From assembly GCA_017936545.1 (NCBI GenBank), contig JAGBFJ010000022.1:1-33107 (forward strand): DNA of 33,107 bases. Reading direction: 5' to 3'. Below the pieces are notes generated by a model. It searched no databases, was not told the origin of the DNA, and saw nothing but the letters and a program-made list of their open reading frames with translations. Of the stretch, positions 26,389 through 33,107 are shown piece after piece; the first letter of the stretch is position 1, and each line of letters begins with the position of its first letter. Origin of the DNA: Sutterella sp. GTDB lineage: Bacteria; Pseudomonadota; Gammaproteobacteria; Burkholderiales; Burkholderiaceae_F. The position numbers were made by a program, and so were the translations under genes.

Positions 26389-27102
26389 ATGCAAATCAAG
26401 ACACTTCTTCTGTCTGCCTGCTGCGTACTCGGCATCGCGTCAGGCACTGTCGGTGCGGCCGATATCGGTACCGTGAAAGACAATCTGCTCAAAAACACCG
26501 GTCTCGAGGCGGAGTCCGTTCGTGCGACTCCGGTGCCCGGCCTGTGGGAAGTGTTCATTCAGGAACGCATGTTCTATGTGGATGATTCGGCGCGGTATGT
26601 GCTTTCAGGGCGTCTGATTGATGCGGAGACTCAGGAGGATTTGACTCAGGCTCGTCTCCGGGAAATTGCCCGCGCGCGCTGGACAAAATGGCCTTTTGAG
26701 GATGCCGTCAAACAGGTTTTCGGCAAGGGCGAACGCGAGATCATCGTGTTTTCTGATGCCAACTGCACGTACTGCCGCATGATGGAAAAGGCCTATGCCG
26801 AGGTCGGTAATCTGACGGTCTGGACGTTTATCGTTCCGATGCTGCGCGGAGAAGAAAATGCCAGGGAGATCGTTTGCTCGAAAGACAGGAGCAAGGCCTG
26901 GCATGAGTGGATGGGACAGGGTATTCGTCCGGCCGTCAGCGTGGCCGGCTGCGATACGAGCGTGCTAAGGCGCAACCTCGAACTGGCGCATCGTTACAAT
27001 GTGACGGCCGCTCCGACATTCTTTTTTAAGACGGGCGACAGATCGACGGGTGCCATGCCGGCCTATCAGCTGAGCAGCATCCTTGAAAACGCCAAAAATT
27101 GA
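26389..27102 (+). CDS. dsbC: DsbC-family thiol:disulfide interchange protein
   Basis: Periplasmic disulfide isomerase, normally a V-shaped dimer kept reduced by DsbD. 237 residues. A signal peptide ends around VGA-AD (residues 23-25). The N-terminal dimerisation domain (about 25-85) carries the VPGLWEVFIQER and YVDDSARYVLSGRLID strands. The thioredoxin domain has IIVFSDANCTYCRMME, an active site Cys126-Thr-Tyr-Cys129 in place of the common CGYC, and a cis-proline at Pro209 in TAAPTFFF. A second cysteine pair (IVCSKD and AGCD) matches the structural disulfide of E. coli DsbC. The upstream 237-bp gap also holds the tRNA-Phe promoter; only a weak GAGA ribosome site is visible. Confidence 0.93.
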   Translation: MQIKTLLLSACCVLGIASGTVGAADIGTVKDNLLKNTGLEAESVRATPVPGLWEVFIQERMFYVDDSARYVLSGRLIDAETQEDLTQARLREIARARWTKWPFEDAVKQVFGKGEREIIVFSDANCTYCRMMEKAYAEVGNLTVWTFIVPMLRGEENAREIVCSKDRSKAWHEWMGQGIRPAVSVAGCDTSVLRRNLELAHRYNVTAAPTFFFKTGDRSTGAMPAYQLSSILENAKN

Positions 27103-27116
27103 TCTTCTCAGATTTT

Positions 27117-27157
27117 AAAAAGCCAAACGCCTGCAGACGCAGGCGTTTGGCTTTTTT
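27117..27157. terminator. Bidirectional terminator between dsbC and mltA
   Basis: AGCCAAACGCCTGC (27121-27134) pairs perfectly with GCAGGCGTTTGGCT (27139-27152), loop AGAC, and the flanking A4 and T5 runs lengthen the stem and provide U-tracts on both strands. It lies between the two convergent stop codons and can serve both genes. Confidence 0.95.
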
Positions 27158-27163
27158 GGGCGG

Positions 27164-28324
27164 TCAGCGTGTCCGGATGTCGTCGGGAGTCAGCCCTGCC
27201 GGCACGAGTACCCATGCTTTGGCTTCGCTTTTTTGTCGTCCGGCCGCTTCCCCGGCCAGATTTCCGAAACCCCAGAAATAATCAAATCTGATTGCGCCGC
27301 GGATTGCGCCGCCCGTGTCCTGGGCAATGACGGGACGAACGAAATGAAGGTCCGGCCGGCTTTGGTCCGCCATGACGATGAAGGGCGTTCCCAGTCTCCA
27401 GAAACGAGGATCGACAGCGACGCTTGACTCGGGAGTCAAAGGAACTCCCTGAGCACCGAGCGGTCCTTCGTCCGGTGAACCGGGACGTTCTTCAAAAAAG
27501 ATGAAACTAGGATTTTGTTCGAGCAGTTCGCTGACACGGGCGGGATTTGCACGGGCCCATGCCTGAATGCGCTGCATGGACAGCTCATGCCGCTTGAGAT
27601 AACCGCGGCTGACGAGCCATCCGCCGATTGCACGGTAGGGATGTCCGTTTTGGTCGGCATAGCCGACTCTGAGATAGCTGCCGTCTTCAAGCAGTATGCG
27701 GCCGGAACCCTGAATCTGCAGGAAGAAAGCGGCGACAGGATCATCCACCCAGGCAAGCGCCCATCGCGACATGTCTTCGCGCCGATCGATTTCAGCCCTG
27801 CTGTCGTACGGTACGATTCTGCGCCCGACCAGTTTGCCTCGCAGCCGCATGCCTTTGAGTTTGGGGTAGAGCTCGGCAAGATCAACAATGAGAAGATCGT
27901 CGGGAACCCCATAGACAGGATGAACAAATGGGACTCGGCGAGTAAGACTGCCTTTGAGCAGAGGTTCGTAATAGCCCGTCATCAGTCCGGTATCAGAGAG
28001 GTCGCCTTCTGTGTTTCGAGCATAGACCTGCCAAGGAACAAATCGACTGAGAAAGAAACGCTGGGCGCCGAGAGCGTCCGTTGCAAGGGCCGCAAGACAC
28101 ACCTCACGCCAGCGTGAGTCGTTCTGAAGAACGGCGCATGAACGTTGAAAGGCGGCGAGCGCGCCCTGCCAGCTCTCTCCGTCTGCGGAAGGCAGGCGGT
28201 CGAAATCCGTCTGCCTGAAACTGACGGAAGGTCTGTCGGCTGTCGGTTTTTCGACTGTGGTGCATGCGGCAAGCGTCAGCGCGGCTGCTGCGGCCGTAAG
28301 GCGGATGAAAAGCTTGGAGAGCAT
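27164..28324 (-). CDS. mltA: Membrane-bound lytic murein transglycosylase A
   Basis: Outer-membrane lipoprotein that cleaves glycan strands of peptidoglycan forming 1,6-anhydro ends. 386 residues. The lipobox LAAC puts the acylated cysteine at residue 21. The MltA domain shows LMTGYYEPLLKGS, the FFLQIQGSGRI motif and the insert YLRVGYADQNGHPYRAIGGWLV. The 3D domain at the end carries RPVIAQDTGGAIRGAIRFDYFWG with the likely catalytic Asp near 336. No clear ribosome site precedes the ATG. Convergent with dsbC, divergent from rpe. Confidence 0.95.
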   Translation of the reverse strand: MLSKLFIRLTAAAAALTLAACTTVEKPTADRPSVSFRQTDFDRLPSADGESWQGALAAFQRSCAVLQNDSRWREVCLAALATDALGAQRFFLSRFVPWQVYARNTEGDLSDTGLMTGYYEPLLKGSLTRRVPFVHPVYGVPDDLLIVDLAELYPKLKGMRLRGKLVGRRIVPYDSRAEIDRREDMSRWALAWVDDPVAAFFLQIQGSGRILLEDGSYLRVGYADQNGHPYRAIGGWLVSRGYLKRHELSMQRIQAWARANPARVSELLEQNPSFIFFEERPGSPDEGPLGAQGVPLTPESSVAVDPRFWRLGTPFIVMADQSRPDLHFVRPVIAQDTGGAIRGAIRFDYFWGFGNLAGEAAGRQKSEAKAWVLVPAGLTPDDIRTR

Positions 28325-28441
28325 GGCGGGACAAAGCTGCGTCTGGCATGAGAAAGCTCAGATTCTATGACAAGCAGCGCAAGTTAAATGTAAAAAACGT
28401 TCCGGCGAGGCAGATGCAGTAAAACAGCACCGGCTACCCGT

Positions 28442-28447
28442 TACAAT
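28442..28447 (+). promoter_or_regulatory. Candidate -10 box for rpe-gph
   Basis: TACAAT lies 49 bases before the rpe ATG in the 171-bp divergent gap between mltA and rpe. No strong -35 was found at the usual distance. A minus-strand TAGAAT at 28362-28367 may serve mltA. Confidence 0.35.
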
Positions 28448-28495
28448 GACGGACAGATTCTTATGCTTCGCCACCTTTGAGGAAAAGGAAACATC

Positions 28496-29185
28496 ATGCC
28501 GCTCTGCCGTATTGCACCGTCCATTCTTTCGGCTGACTTCGCCCGTCTCGGTCAGGAAGTCAGCGACGTTGTGGCTGCCGGTGCGGATTGGATTCATTTT
28601 GACGTGATGGACAATCACTATGTACCGAATCTGACGGTCGGCCCTCTTGTGCTTAAGGCCATCCGGCCGTATACGAAGGCACCGATCGACGTGCATCTGA
28701 TGATTGAGCCCGTAGATGAATTGGTGCCGGCTTTTGCAAAGGCGGGTGCCGATATCATTACCTTCCACTGCGAAGCAACACGACATATCGACCGTTCGCT
28801 GCAGCTTATCCGAGATCTGGGTCTCAAAGCCGGGCTGGTGTTTAATCCTGCAACGCCGCTCAGCTATCTGGACTACGAGCTCGACAAGATTGACATTGTT
28901 CTTCTGATGAGCGTGAACCCGGGTTTCGGGGGACAGAGCTTCATCGAGCAGACACTTGACAAGGTGGCCGCTGTTCGGGAAAAACTCGATCGTTATGCTG
29001 CTGAAAGCGGACGCTATATTGCGCTTGAAGTTGACGGCGGCATCAAGCCGGGCAACATCGCCCGCGTTGCTGCGGCTGGCGCCGACACATTCGTGGCAGG
29101 ATCCGCGGTTTTCGGCGCGGGTTCTCCCGAGGGGTATGCCAAGGTGATTGCGGATATGAAGGCGGCAGTCGCTGCACTGGGATAA
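28496..29185 (+). CDS. rpe: Ribulose-phosphate 3-epimerase
   Basis: TIM-barrel epimerase interconverting ribulose-5-phosphate and xylulose-5-phosphate in the pentose phosphate pathway. 229 residues. Motifs: [13 protein letters not shown] at the start, [40 protein letters not shown] and the EVDGGI/AGSAVFG phosphate-binding ends. AAGGAA precedes the ATG. gph follows 4 bp later, a pairing common in proteobacteria. Confidence 0.96.
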   Translation: MPLCRIAPSILSADFARLGQEVSDVVAAGADWIHFDVMDNHYVPNLTVGPLVLKAIRPYTKAPIDVHLMIEPVDELVPAFAKAGADIITFHCEATRHIDRSLQLIRDLGLKAGLVFNPATPLSYLDYELDKIDIVLLMSVNPGFGGQSFIEQTLDKVAAVREKLDRYAAESGRYIALEVDGGIKPGNIARVAAAGADTFVAGSAVFGAGSPEGYAKVIADMKAAVAALG

Positions 29186-29189
29186 ATCG

Positions 29190-29873
29190 ATGACATTTGT
29201 GAAGGCCGTCCTTTTTGATCTGGACGGCACTCTGGTTGATTCTCTGCCGGAAATTTATGAGGGCGTTCGCCGAACATCGGAGGACATGGGGTATCTGCCG
29301 CCGACTCAGAAGCAGGTTGGAGATATGATCGGACGCGGTCCCGGTGTTTTGGTGGACCGTGTCTGCGGTGTCCTCGGTCTGGATGAAGCCGGCCGGCGGC
29401 AGTTTATGAGCCGGCTGGTTGAAAACTGGGCAGAGACTGACGGACGTCTGATTACGTTTTATCCCGGTGTGATTGATGGGCTTCAGTCGTTGCGTGCCGA
29501 GGGAATTAAAACGGCTCTCGTGACCAACAAACTTCGATCCTTGACAGTCAGTTTTCTTCGGGATAGGAAGATCGAGCATCTTTTTGATGCGGTAGTCGCA
29601 GGCGACGACTGTGAAAGGAATAAACCGGCTCCGGACATGCTGCTCAAGGCGCTCGAAGAGCTCGGCGTGCCGGCGGCAGATGCCGTCATGGTGGGAGACA
29701 GCCGCAATGATGCGCTTGCTGCCAGAGCTGCAGGCGTAACGGCCGCATTGGTGGAAACGGGATACAACGAAGGAGTCGGTATCTCCGAATGGGCTCGGGA
29801 GGCCGGCTTCAATAAAATCTTCGTCGGTGCGGGAAAAGTGTGTGAATTGATTGCCGGAACAGGCCGGCTTTGA
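29190..29873 (+). CDS. gph: Phosphoglycolate phosphatase (HAD family)
   Basis: HAD-superfamily phosphatase that removes phosphoglycolate. 227 residues. Motif I FDLDGTLVDS carries Asp10 and Asp12; motif II lies in TALVTNK; motif III includes the Lys of NKPAPDM; motif IV is MVGDSRNDALAA. Paired with rpe as in E. coli and many betaproteobacteria. In the latter, trpE/trpG usually follow; here a small secreted protein and ung follow. Confidence 0.93.
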   Translation: MTFVKAVLFDLDGTLVDSLPEIYEGVRRTSEDMGYLPPTQKQVGDMIGRGPGVLVDRVCGVLGLDEAGRRQFMSRLVENWAETDGRLITFYPGVIDGLQSLRAEGIKTALVTNKLRSLTVSFLRDRKIEHLFDAVVAGDDCERNKPAPDMLLKALEELGVPAADAVMVGDSRNDALAARAAGVTAALVETGYNEGVGISEWAREAGFNKIFVGAGKVCELIAGTGRL

Positions 29874-29879
29874 AACGAC

Positions 29880-30314
29880 ATGAAGAATATTGCATTCAAG
29901 GTGACTGCAGTCTTGGTTATGGCTGCGGCTTCGCTTGGAACCGCCTGTGCGGCGGGTATGGCTGAAATTAATACCTGCTATCAGAGAGCCGGGGACGATG
30001 CGGAGAAACTTCAAGTCTGTCTGACGCAGGAGTTCAATGCTGTAAAGGCAGAATATAAAGATACGTCTGAACGCGTAACCGTTGTCGCCAAAGCCTGGGA
30101 TAAGCCCAACAGGAACCGCGTCCGCTGGGACAAGCTCATGCGTGCCAATCAGTCGTTTGATTCCTACGTAAAGCGCGAATGCGAATTCGTGAGGAGCACG
30201 ACAAGGGGGAGCCAGACCGTGGAGAAAAATGCTTCGCTTGCCTGTCAGATTAATCTCTATCGAATGCGAACGGATTTGCTGGAAAATCGATATCTCAGTA
30301 CGGCCAAGCAATGA
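29880..30314 (+). CDS. Secreted LprI-like protein (PF07007 type), possible lysozyme inhibitor
   Basis: A 144-residue protein with a signal peptide (about 1-24, cleaved near ACA-AG). The mature part has four cysteines (33, 47, 101, 122) spaced as in the LprI/DUF1311 family: C-x13-C near the N-terminus, a stretch with LTQEFNAVKAEYK (resembling the LNxxY of the family), an AW-DK-R region, SYVKRECEFV, and LACQINLYRMRTDLL near the end. LprI of Mycobacterium is a lysozyme inhibitor; other members are uncharacterised, so the function here is a guess. The start lies 6 bp after gph without a clear ribosome site, and its stop overlaps the ung start (ATGA), so it is part of the rpe-gph-ung run. Confidence 0.78.
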   Translation: MKNIAFKVTAVLVMAAASLGTACAAGMAEINTCYQRAGDDAEKLQVCLTQEFNAVKAEYKDTSERVTVVAKAWDKPNRNRVRWDKLMRANQSFDSYVKRECEFVRSTTRGSQTVEKNASLACQINLYRMRTDLLENRYLSTAKQ

Positions 30315-31021
30315 CGGCATCGCTATTTTCTGTTCCAGCACCGGATATGACCCTGCCTGATGATCCGGTCTGGCATCGTCTGACGGCGGATTTTCTGGCA
30401 TCCGATGCCGGGCGTACGCTTTGCGGCAGACTGGAGAAGGAACAGGCCTGCGGCAAGGAGATTTTCCCGCCACAGGTCTTCAGAGCGTTCAGCGAAACGC
30501 CTTTTGACAGGGTCCGAGCGGTTATTCTGGGGCAGGATCCCTATCACGGCCCGGGGCAGGCAGAAGGTCTGGCTTTTTCCGTGCCCTCCGGGATTCGCGT
30601 GCCGCCGTCGCTGAGAAATATTAAAAAAGAACTCAACCGTGATCTCGGCATTCCTGTGACCTCTGAAGGATCTCTCCTTGGATGGGCACGTCAGGGAGTT
30701 CTGCTGCTCAATGCAATTCTGACGGTTGAATCGGGGCGGGCGGCCAGCCATCGCAACTGGGGCTGGGAAACTATGACCGATCAGGCGATCAGTGCCATAT
30801 CGCAGCATTCTCCGGGAACGGTATTTATGCTTTGGGGAAATTTTGCTCAGTCAAAGCTCGGACTGATCGACGCAAGCAGGCATCTGGTTTTGACCGCAAA
30901 CCATCCGTCGCCCCTGTCGGCTTTGCGCCCGCCGGTGCCGTTTATCGGCTGCGGTCATTTCAGCGAGGCCAACCGATGGCTGGCCTCCCATGGACGCGGC
31001 ACGATCAACTGGGAGTGCTGA
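30311..31021 (+). CDS. ung: Uracil-DNA glycosylase (family 1)
   Basis: Removes uracil from DNA at the start of base-excision repair. 236 residues. The water-activating loop GQDPYHGPGQAEGLAFS (Asp76 in GQDPYHG, 74-80), LLLNAILTVESGRAASH, WGNFAQ and the HPSPLSA loop (His198) are all present. It overlaps the LprI-like gene by 4 bases, and its 3' end overlaps that of the convergent M61 peptidase by 17 bases, so no terminator lies between. Confidence 0.96.
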   Translation: MTASLFSVPAPDMTLPDDPVWHRLTADFLASDAGRTLCGRLEKEQACGKEIFPPQVFRAFSETPFDRVRAVILGQDPYHGPGQAEGLAFSVPSGIRVPPSLRNIKKELNRDLGIPVTSEGSLLGWARQGVLLLNAILTVESGRAASHRNWGWETMTDQAISAISQHSPGTVFMLWGNFAQSKLGLIDASRHLVLTANHPSPLSALRPPVPFIGCGHFSEANRWLASHGRGTINWEC

Positions 31022-32723
31022 GCCAGGCCTTTCCTGTTTCAGTGAGGCAGTCAGGCTTAATTGGACCGACGTTTGATTCTGCCTGAGAGCGTACGGTCAG
31101 GCGCGTGCTAAGAAGCCTGCTGTTTCTGAAGAATGCAATCTCTGCTGTTCGTCCTGCGGCCTGTCCGATCTGGCGCTCGAAGGATGAAGAGACGGCTCTG
31201 ACGCCGTCAACTGCAATGATCTCATCTCCGGCGAAGAGTCCGGCCTTAAAGGCAGGGCCGTCAGAAGGCGTATGACGGACAAAAACGCGATCGCATTCTG
31301 TTCTAATGAATAAACCGGCCAGGTCTTTGACTGCACACGGTTCAGATTTTTCCTCGACGAGACCTGCGGCAGAGAGAGCTTCAGACCAGGCATCGCTCCA
31401 AAGTTCACGATCAGCGGTGTCAGCCAGCAGAGAAACGGTTCGTCTGAGTGAAGCGTCGGGCAGAAGATCGGGGAAGCCCTTTTCCGGCAGAGCCCGGCGG
31501 GATGAATCGCCGCAGGCGCTGGTGTACCAGCTGCGAAGCACTGTATCCAGAGACATGTCCGGCATGCGTGCTCTCAGAAGGATATCTGTAATGAAGGCAA
31601 GGACGGCGCCTTTGCCGTAGTAGGAACTCTGAGAGTACGCACTGTCGGCTGTCTGTTTATACAGATGGGTCCAGGCGTTGAAACTTGCAGCGCTGAGGGA
31701 TTCCCGGAAAAAACCTTCTCTTTCGCGAACGGCACAGAATCGTTCGTTCATGCATTTGAAAAACGTTTCGCGGTCAATCACGCCGGCACGATAAGGAATG
31801 AGATTTTCGTAGTAAGAGGTGAGCCCTTCAAAAACCCAAAGATCGGATGAATGAGTGGCTGAGGCGAGGTTGTAGGGCAGTAACGCAGCCGGACGAAGAT
31901 ATTTCACGAGCCAGGCGTGAAAATATTCATGAGCAAGAAGTCTGAGAAAGTCATCGTAGCCTTCAGGGTTGGTTTCTTCCTGAGGCCCGGGCAGTGCGCC
32001 GGCTTCTTTCTGCAGAACGCAGGACGCTTCGTGTTCCAGGCCGCCGAAAAGATTGGGGCCGCAGTGGATGTGGAATACATATCGAGCAAATGGAGCGCCA
32101 CCCCAAAAGCGCAGTGTCGTTGTAAGAATTGCTCGGATGTCATTCTGCAGTCGCTTCTGATGAATGGGGCCGGTGCCGGTAAGCACGAGGGTATGAGGAA
32201 TGGACTCAACCGTGAGGCTCAATACCTGAGCGGGAGCGCCGGCAGGGATAAGCGTTACGGGAGCATCAAGGAGCTCGTCAATGGTGCGTGCGGAAAAAAC
32301 ACCGGGAGATGTTTCCGGCAGCGAGCTGAAGGCTTGCATGGCGTCGGCGTCGATTCGCAATTCTGCAGGAACATCTAAAACGTTTTCCGGAAGAATAAAG
32401 ACGGCAGCGGGATTGAAGAAACCGCGGTCTGTGTCGAGCCAGGCATCATGAATGCCGAGGCTGAAGGCGAACACTTCCCATTCGAGAGTGATTCGGGTGC
32501 CCGACGTGATATCGTGCAGAGACCAGCGGTTGGAGGATGTCTGCTTCAGCGTGCCGCTGCTGCAGCGGGGGCCTCTGATGCGCCCGGCATAGTCACGGAT
32601 CAGGTAGCTGCCGCTGGTCCAGGCCGGCATGTAAAAAGAGAGGCCGGCAGAAGAGGCATCAATTGTCAGGTGCAGTCTGAATAGATGCGCGGCAGGATCG
32701 GGCTTCAGTGAGTAACAAAGCAT
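31005..32723 (-). CDS. M61 family metallopeptidase (glycyl-aminopeptidase type) with PDZ domain
   Basis: A 572-residue zinc peptidase of family M61, known from a Sphingomonas glycyl aminopeptidase. The beta-rich N-terminal domain (1-190) contains MPAWTSGSYLIRDYAGRI, the HDAWLDTDRGFFN run and GGLEHEAS (about 228-233). The catalytic core carries HEYFH (265-269) and Glu299 in WVFEGLTSYYE as third ligand. A PDZ domain lies at about 480-555 (GPAFKAGLFAGDEIIAVDG). No signal peptide is apparent, so it may be cytoplasmic. The start at 32721-32723 is preferred over one 63 bases upstream, because it has AGAGGTG 6 bases before it and gives a family-like N-terminus. Confidence 0.93.
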   Translation of the reverse strand: MLCYSLKPDPAAHLFRLHLTIDASSAGLSFYMPAWTSGSYLIRDYAGRIRGPRCSSGTLKQTSSNRWSLHDITSGTRITLEWEVFAFSLGIHDAWLDTDRGFFNPAAVFILPENVLDVPAELRIDADAMQAFSSLPETSPGVFSARTIDELLDAPVTLIPAGAPAQVLSLTVESIPHTLVLTGTGPIHQKRLQNDIRAILTTTLRFWGGAPFARYVFHIHCGPNLFGGLEHEASCVLQKEAGALPGPQEETNPEGYDDFLRLLAHEYFHAWLVKYLRPAALLPYNLASATHSSDLWVFEGLTSYYENLIPYRAGVIDRETFFKCMNERFCAVREREGFFRESLSAASFNAWTHLYKQTADSAYSQSSYYGKGAVLAFITDILLRARMPDMSLDTVLRSWYTSACGDSSRRALPEKGFPDLLPDASLRRTVSLLADTADRELWSDAWSEALSAAGLVEEKSEPCAVKDLAGLFIRTECDRVFVRHTPSDGPAFKAGLFAGDEIIAVDGVRAVSSSFERQIGQAAGRTAEIAFFRNSRLLSTRLTVRSQAESNVGPIKPDCLTETGKAWLSTPS

Positions 32724-32779
32724 GAAAGTCACCTCTGAAATAGGAACGGAGGGAGCAATAGAAATTTTTAGAACAAGGC

Positions 32780-32808
32780 TTGACAAGCGGAAAGTGTTTC
32801 TGCATAAT
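32780..32808 (+). promoter_or_regulatory. rRNA operon promoter P1
   Basis: TTGACA (32780-32785) and CATAAT (32803-32808) are separated by exactly 17 bases, with an A/T-rich stretch upstream (32756-32772) resembling an UP element. It lies divergent from the M61 gene. Confidence 0.8.
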
Positions 32809-32850
32809 ACGCATCCGCTCGCCGAGAACGCCAGTTCAAGGCGGCAGGAA

Positions 32851-32862
32851 TTGACAAGTCAA
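32851..32862. repeat. Inverted repeat TTGAC-AA-GTCAA upstream of P2
   Basis: A perfect 12-base palindrome just before the A/T-rich element and -35 of P2. It repeats the TTGACAA word of both -35 regions and might be a binding site, but it could also be incidental. Confidence 0.4.
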
Positions 32863-32870
32863 AATAAAAT

Positions 32871-32899
32871 TTGACAAACGCGAAAAGCTCCTATACAAT
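32871..32899 (+). promoter_or_regulatory. rRNA operon promoter P2
   Basis: TTGACA (32871-32876) and TACAAT (32894-32899), 17-base spacing, with A/T-rich AAAATAAAAT directly upstream. Second of two tandem promoters, as usual for rrn operons. Confidence 0.85.
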
Positions 32900-32910
32900 G
32901 TCAATTCTGT

Positions 32911-32944
32911 GCTTCTGATGAAGCAGATGTTCTTTAAAAATTAG
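32911..32944 (+). promoter_or_regulatory. rrn antitermination site: boxB-like hairpin and boxA
   Basis: GCTTC-TGAT-GAAGC (32911-32924) forms a boxB-like stem-loop. It is followed by TGTTCTTTAAAAATTAG (32928-32944), close to the rrn boxA consensus TGYTCTTTAACAAWW that recruits NusB/NusE. This is the standard antitermination arrangement before 16S rRNA. Confidence 0.85.
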
Positions 32945-33096
32945 ATTCAACGAACCGATAAGTGTGAACATCGGCAAGTCAAGAGTCCTTAAAAGGCACT
33001 CAAAAAACTTACGAAGTTCGCGCTTTGAAGGAAAGCCGAAAGACGAAAGCATCTGCTTTCTCTTTCAATTCCGGCGAAGAGCGACAAACAGAGATT
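32945..33096 (+). ncRNA. Leader of the rRNA precursor (16S 5' flank)
   Basis: A 152-base leader between boxA and the expected 16S start, with small hairpins CCGAT/ATCGG (32955-32974) and GAAAGC-ATCT-GCTTTC (33045-33060). In related operons the leader pairs with the 16S-23S spacer to form an RNase III processing stalk; the partner is outside the window. Confidence 0.6.
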
Positions 33097-33107
33097 GAAC
33101 TAAAGAG
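33097..33107 (+). rRNA. rrs: 16S ribosomal RNA, first bases only
   Basis: GAACTAAAGAG at the window end aligns by eye with the 5' end of betaproteobacterial 16S rRNA, just before the universal TTTGATC block. The position matches rrn promoters, boxA and leader upstream. The rest of the gene lies beyond the window. Confidence 0.7.

Overview
The window reads as a chromosomal housekeeping region of a Gram-negative betaproteobacterium of the order Burkholderiales, most likely a gut-type Sutterellaceae relative (Sutterella/Parasutterella-like). This is inferred from gene order and protein motifs, not from a search. The strongest clues are the chains mlaFEDACB-murA-hisGDBHAFIE-HIT-tatABC-(DegS-like protease)-Nif3, sspA-sspB-tRNA-Thr, and hemA-prfA-prmC, together with an outer-membrane lipid and envelope gene set. 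Base composition is moderately GC-rich and even, and I see no phage, insertion sequence, plasmid or CRISPR signature.

Layout. 1-3489: partial lysA and tiny lptM (minus), divergent cyaY (plus), and the large penicillin-binding protein mrcA (minus). 3836-15113: one long plus-strand run with tight spacing and several 4-base overlaps: a hotdog thioesterase, the Mla phospholipid transport system, murA, and a histidine biosynthesis set lacking only hisC and the hisZ partner expected for its short HisG. It ends in a large rho-independent terminator. 15292-17428: HIT protein and tatABC, with a strong hairpin between tatA and tatB. 17517-19482: a membrane-anchored DegS-like protease (minus) divergent from a Nif3-family protein. 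19574-20946: sspA and sspB, each preceded by a terminator-like hairpin, then tRNA-Thr with promoter and terminator. 21241-24542: prmC, prfA and hemA (all minus). 24670-25894: a small DUF697-like protein of unknown function and queC. 25917-26199: two identical tRNA-Phe genes (minus) with promoter and terminator. 26389-31021: dsbC, mltA (minus), rpe, gph, an LprI-like secreted protein and ung. 31005-32723: an M61 family peptidase (minus). 32780-33107: the control region of a ribosomal RNA operon (tandem promoters, boxB/boxA, leader) and the first bases of 16S rRNA, where the window ends.

How the genes work together. Three themes dominate: envelope building and quality control (PBP1A, LptM, Mla, MurA, Tat, DegS-like, DsbC, MltA), histidine synthesis, and translation (RF1 and its methyltransferase, tRNAs, rRNA, queuosine synthesis). 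Compared with the arrangement I remember for Burkholderia/Bordetella, some genes are missing from otherwise familiar neighbourhoods: petABC (cytochrome bc1) between Nif3 and sspA, trpEGDC after gph, ibaG before murA, and grxD after prmC. These absences fit a reduced, low-oxygen, nutrient-rich lifestyle, but only at these loci. I found no convincing undescribed multi-gene system. The more interesting signals are RNA structures in spacers and a few small proteins.
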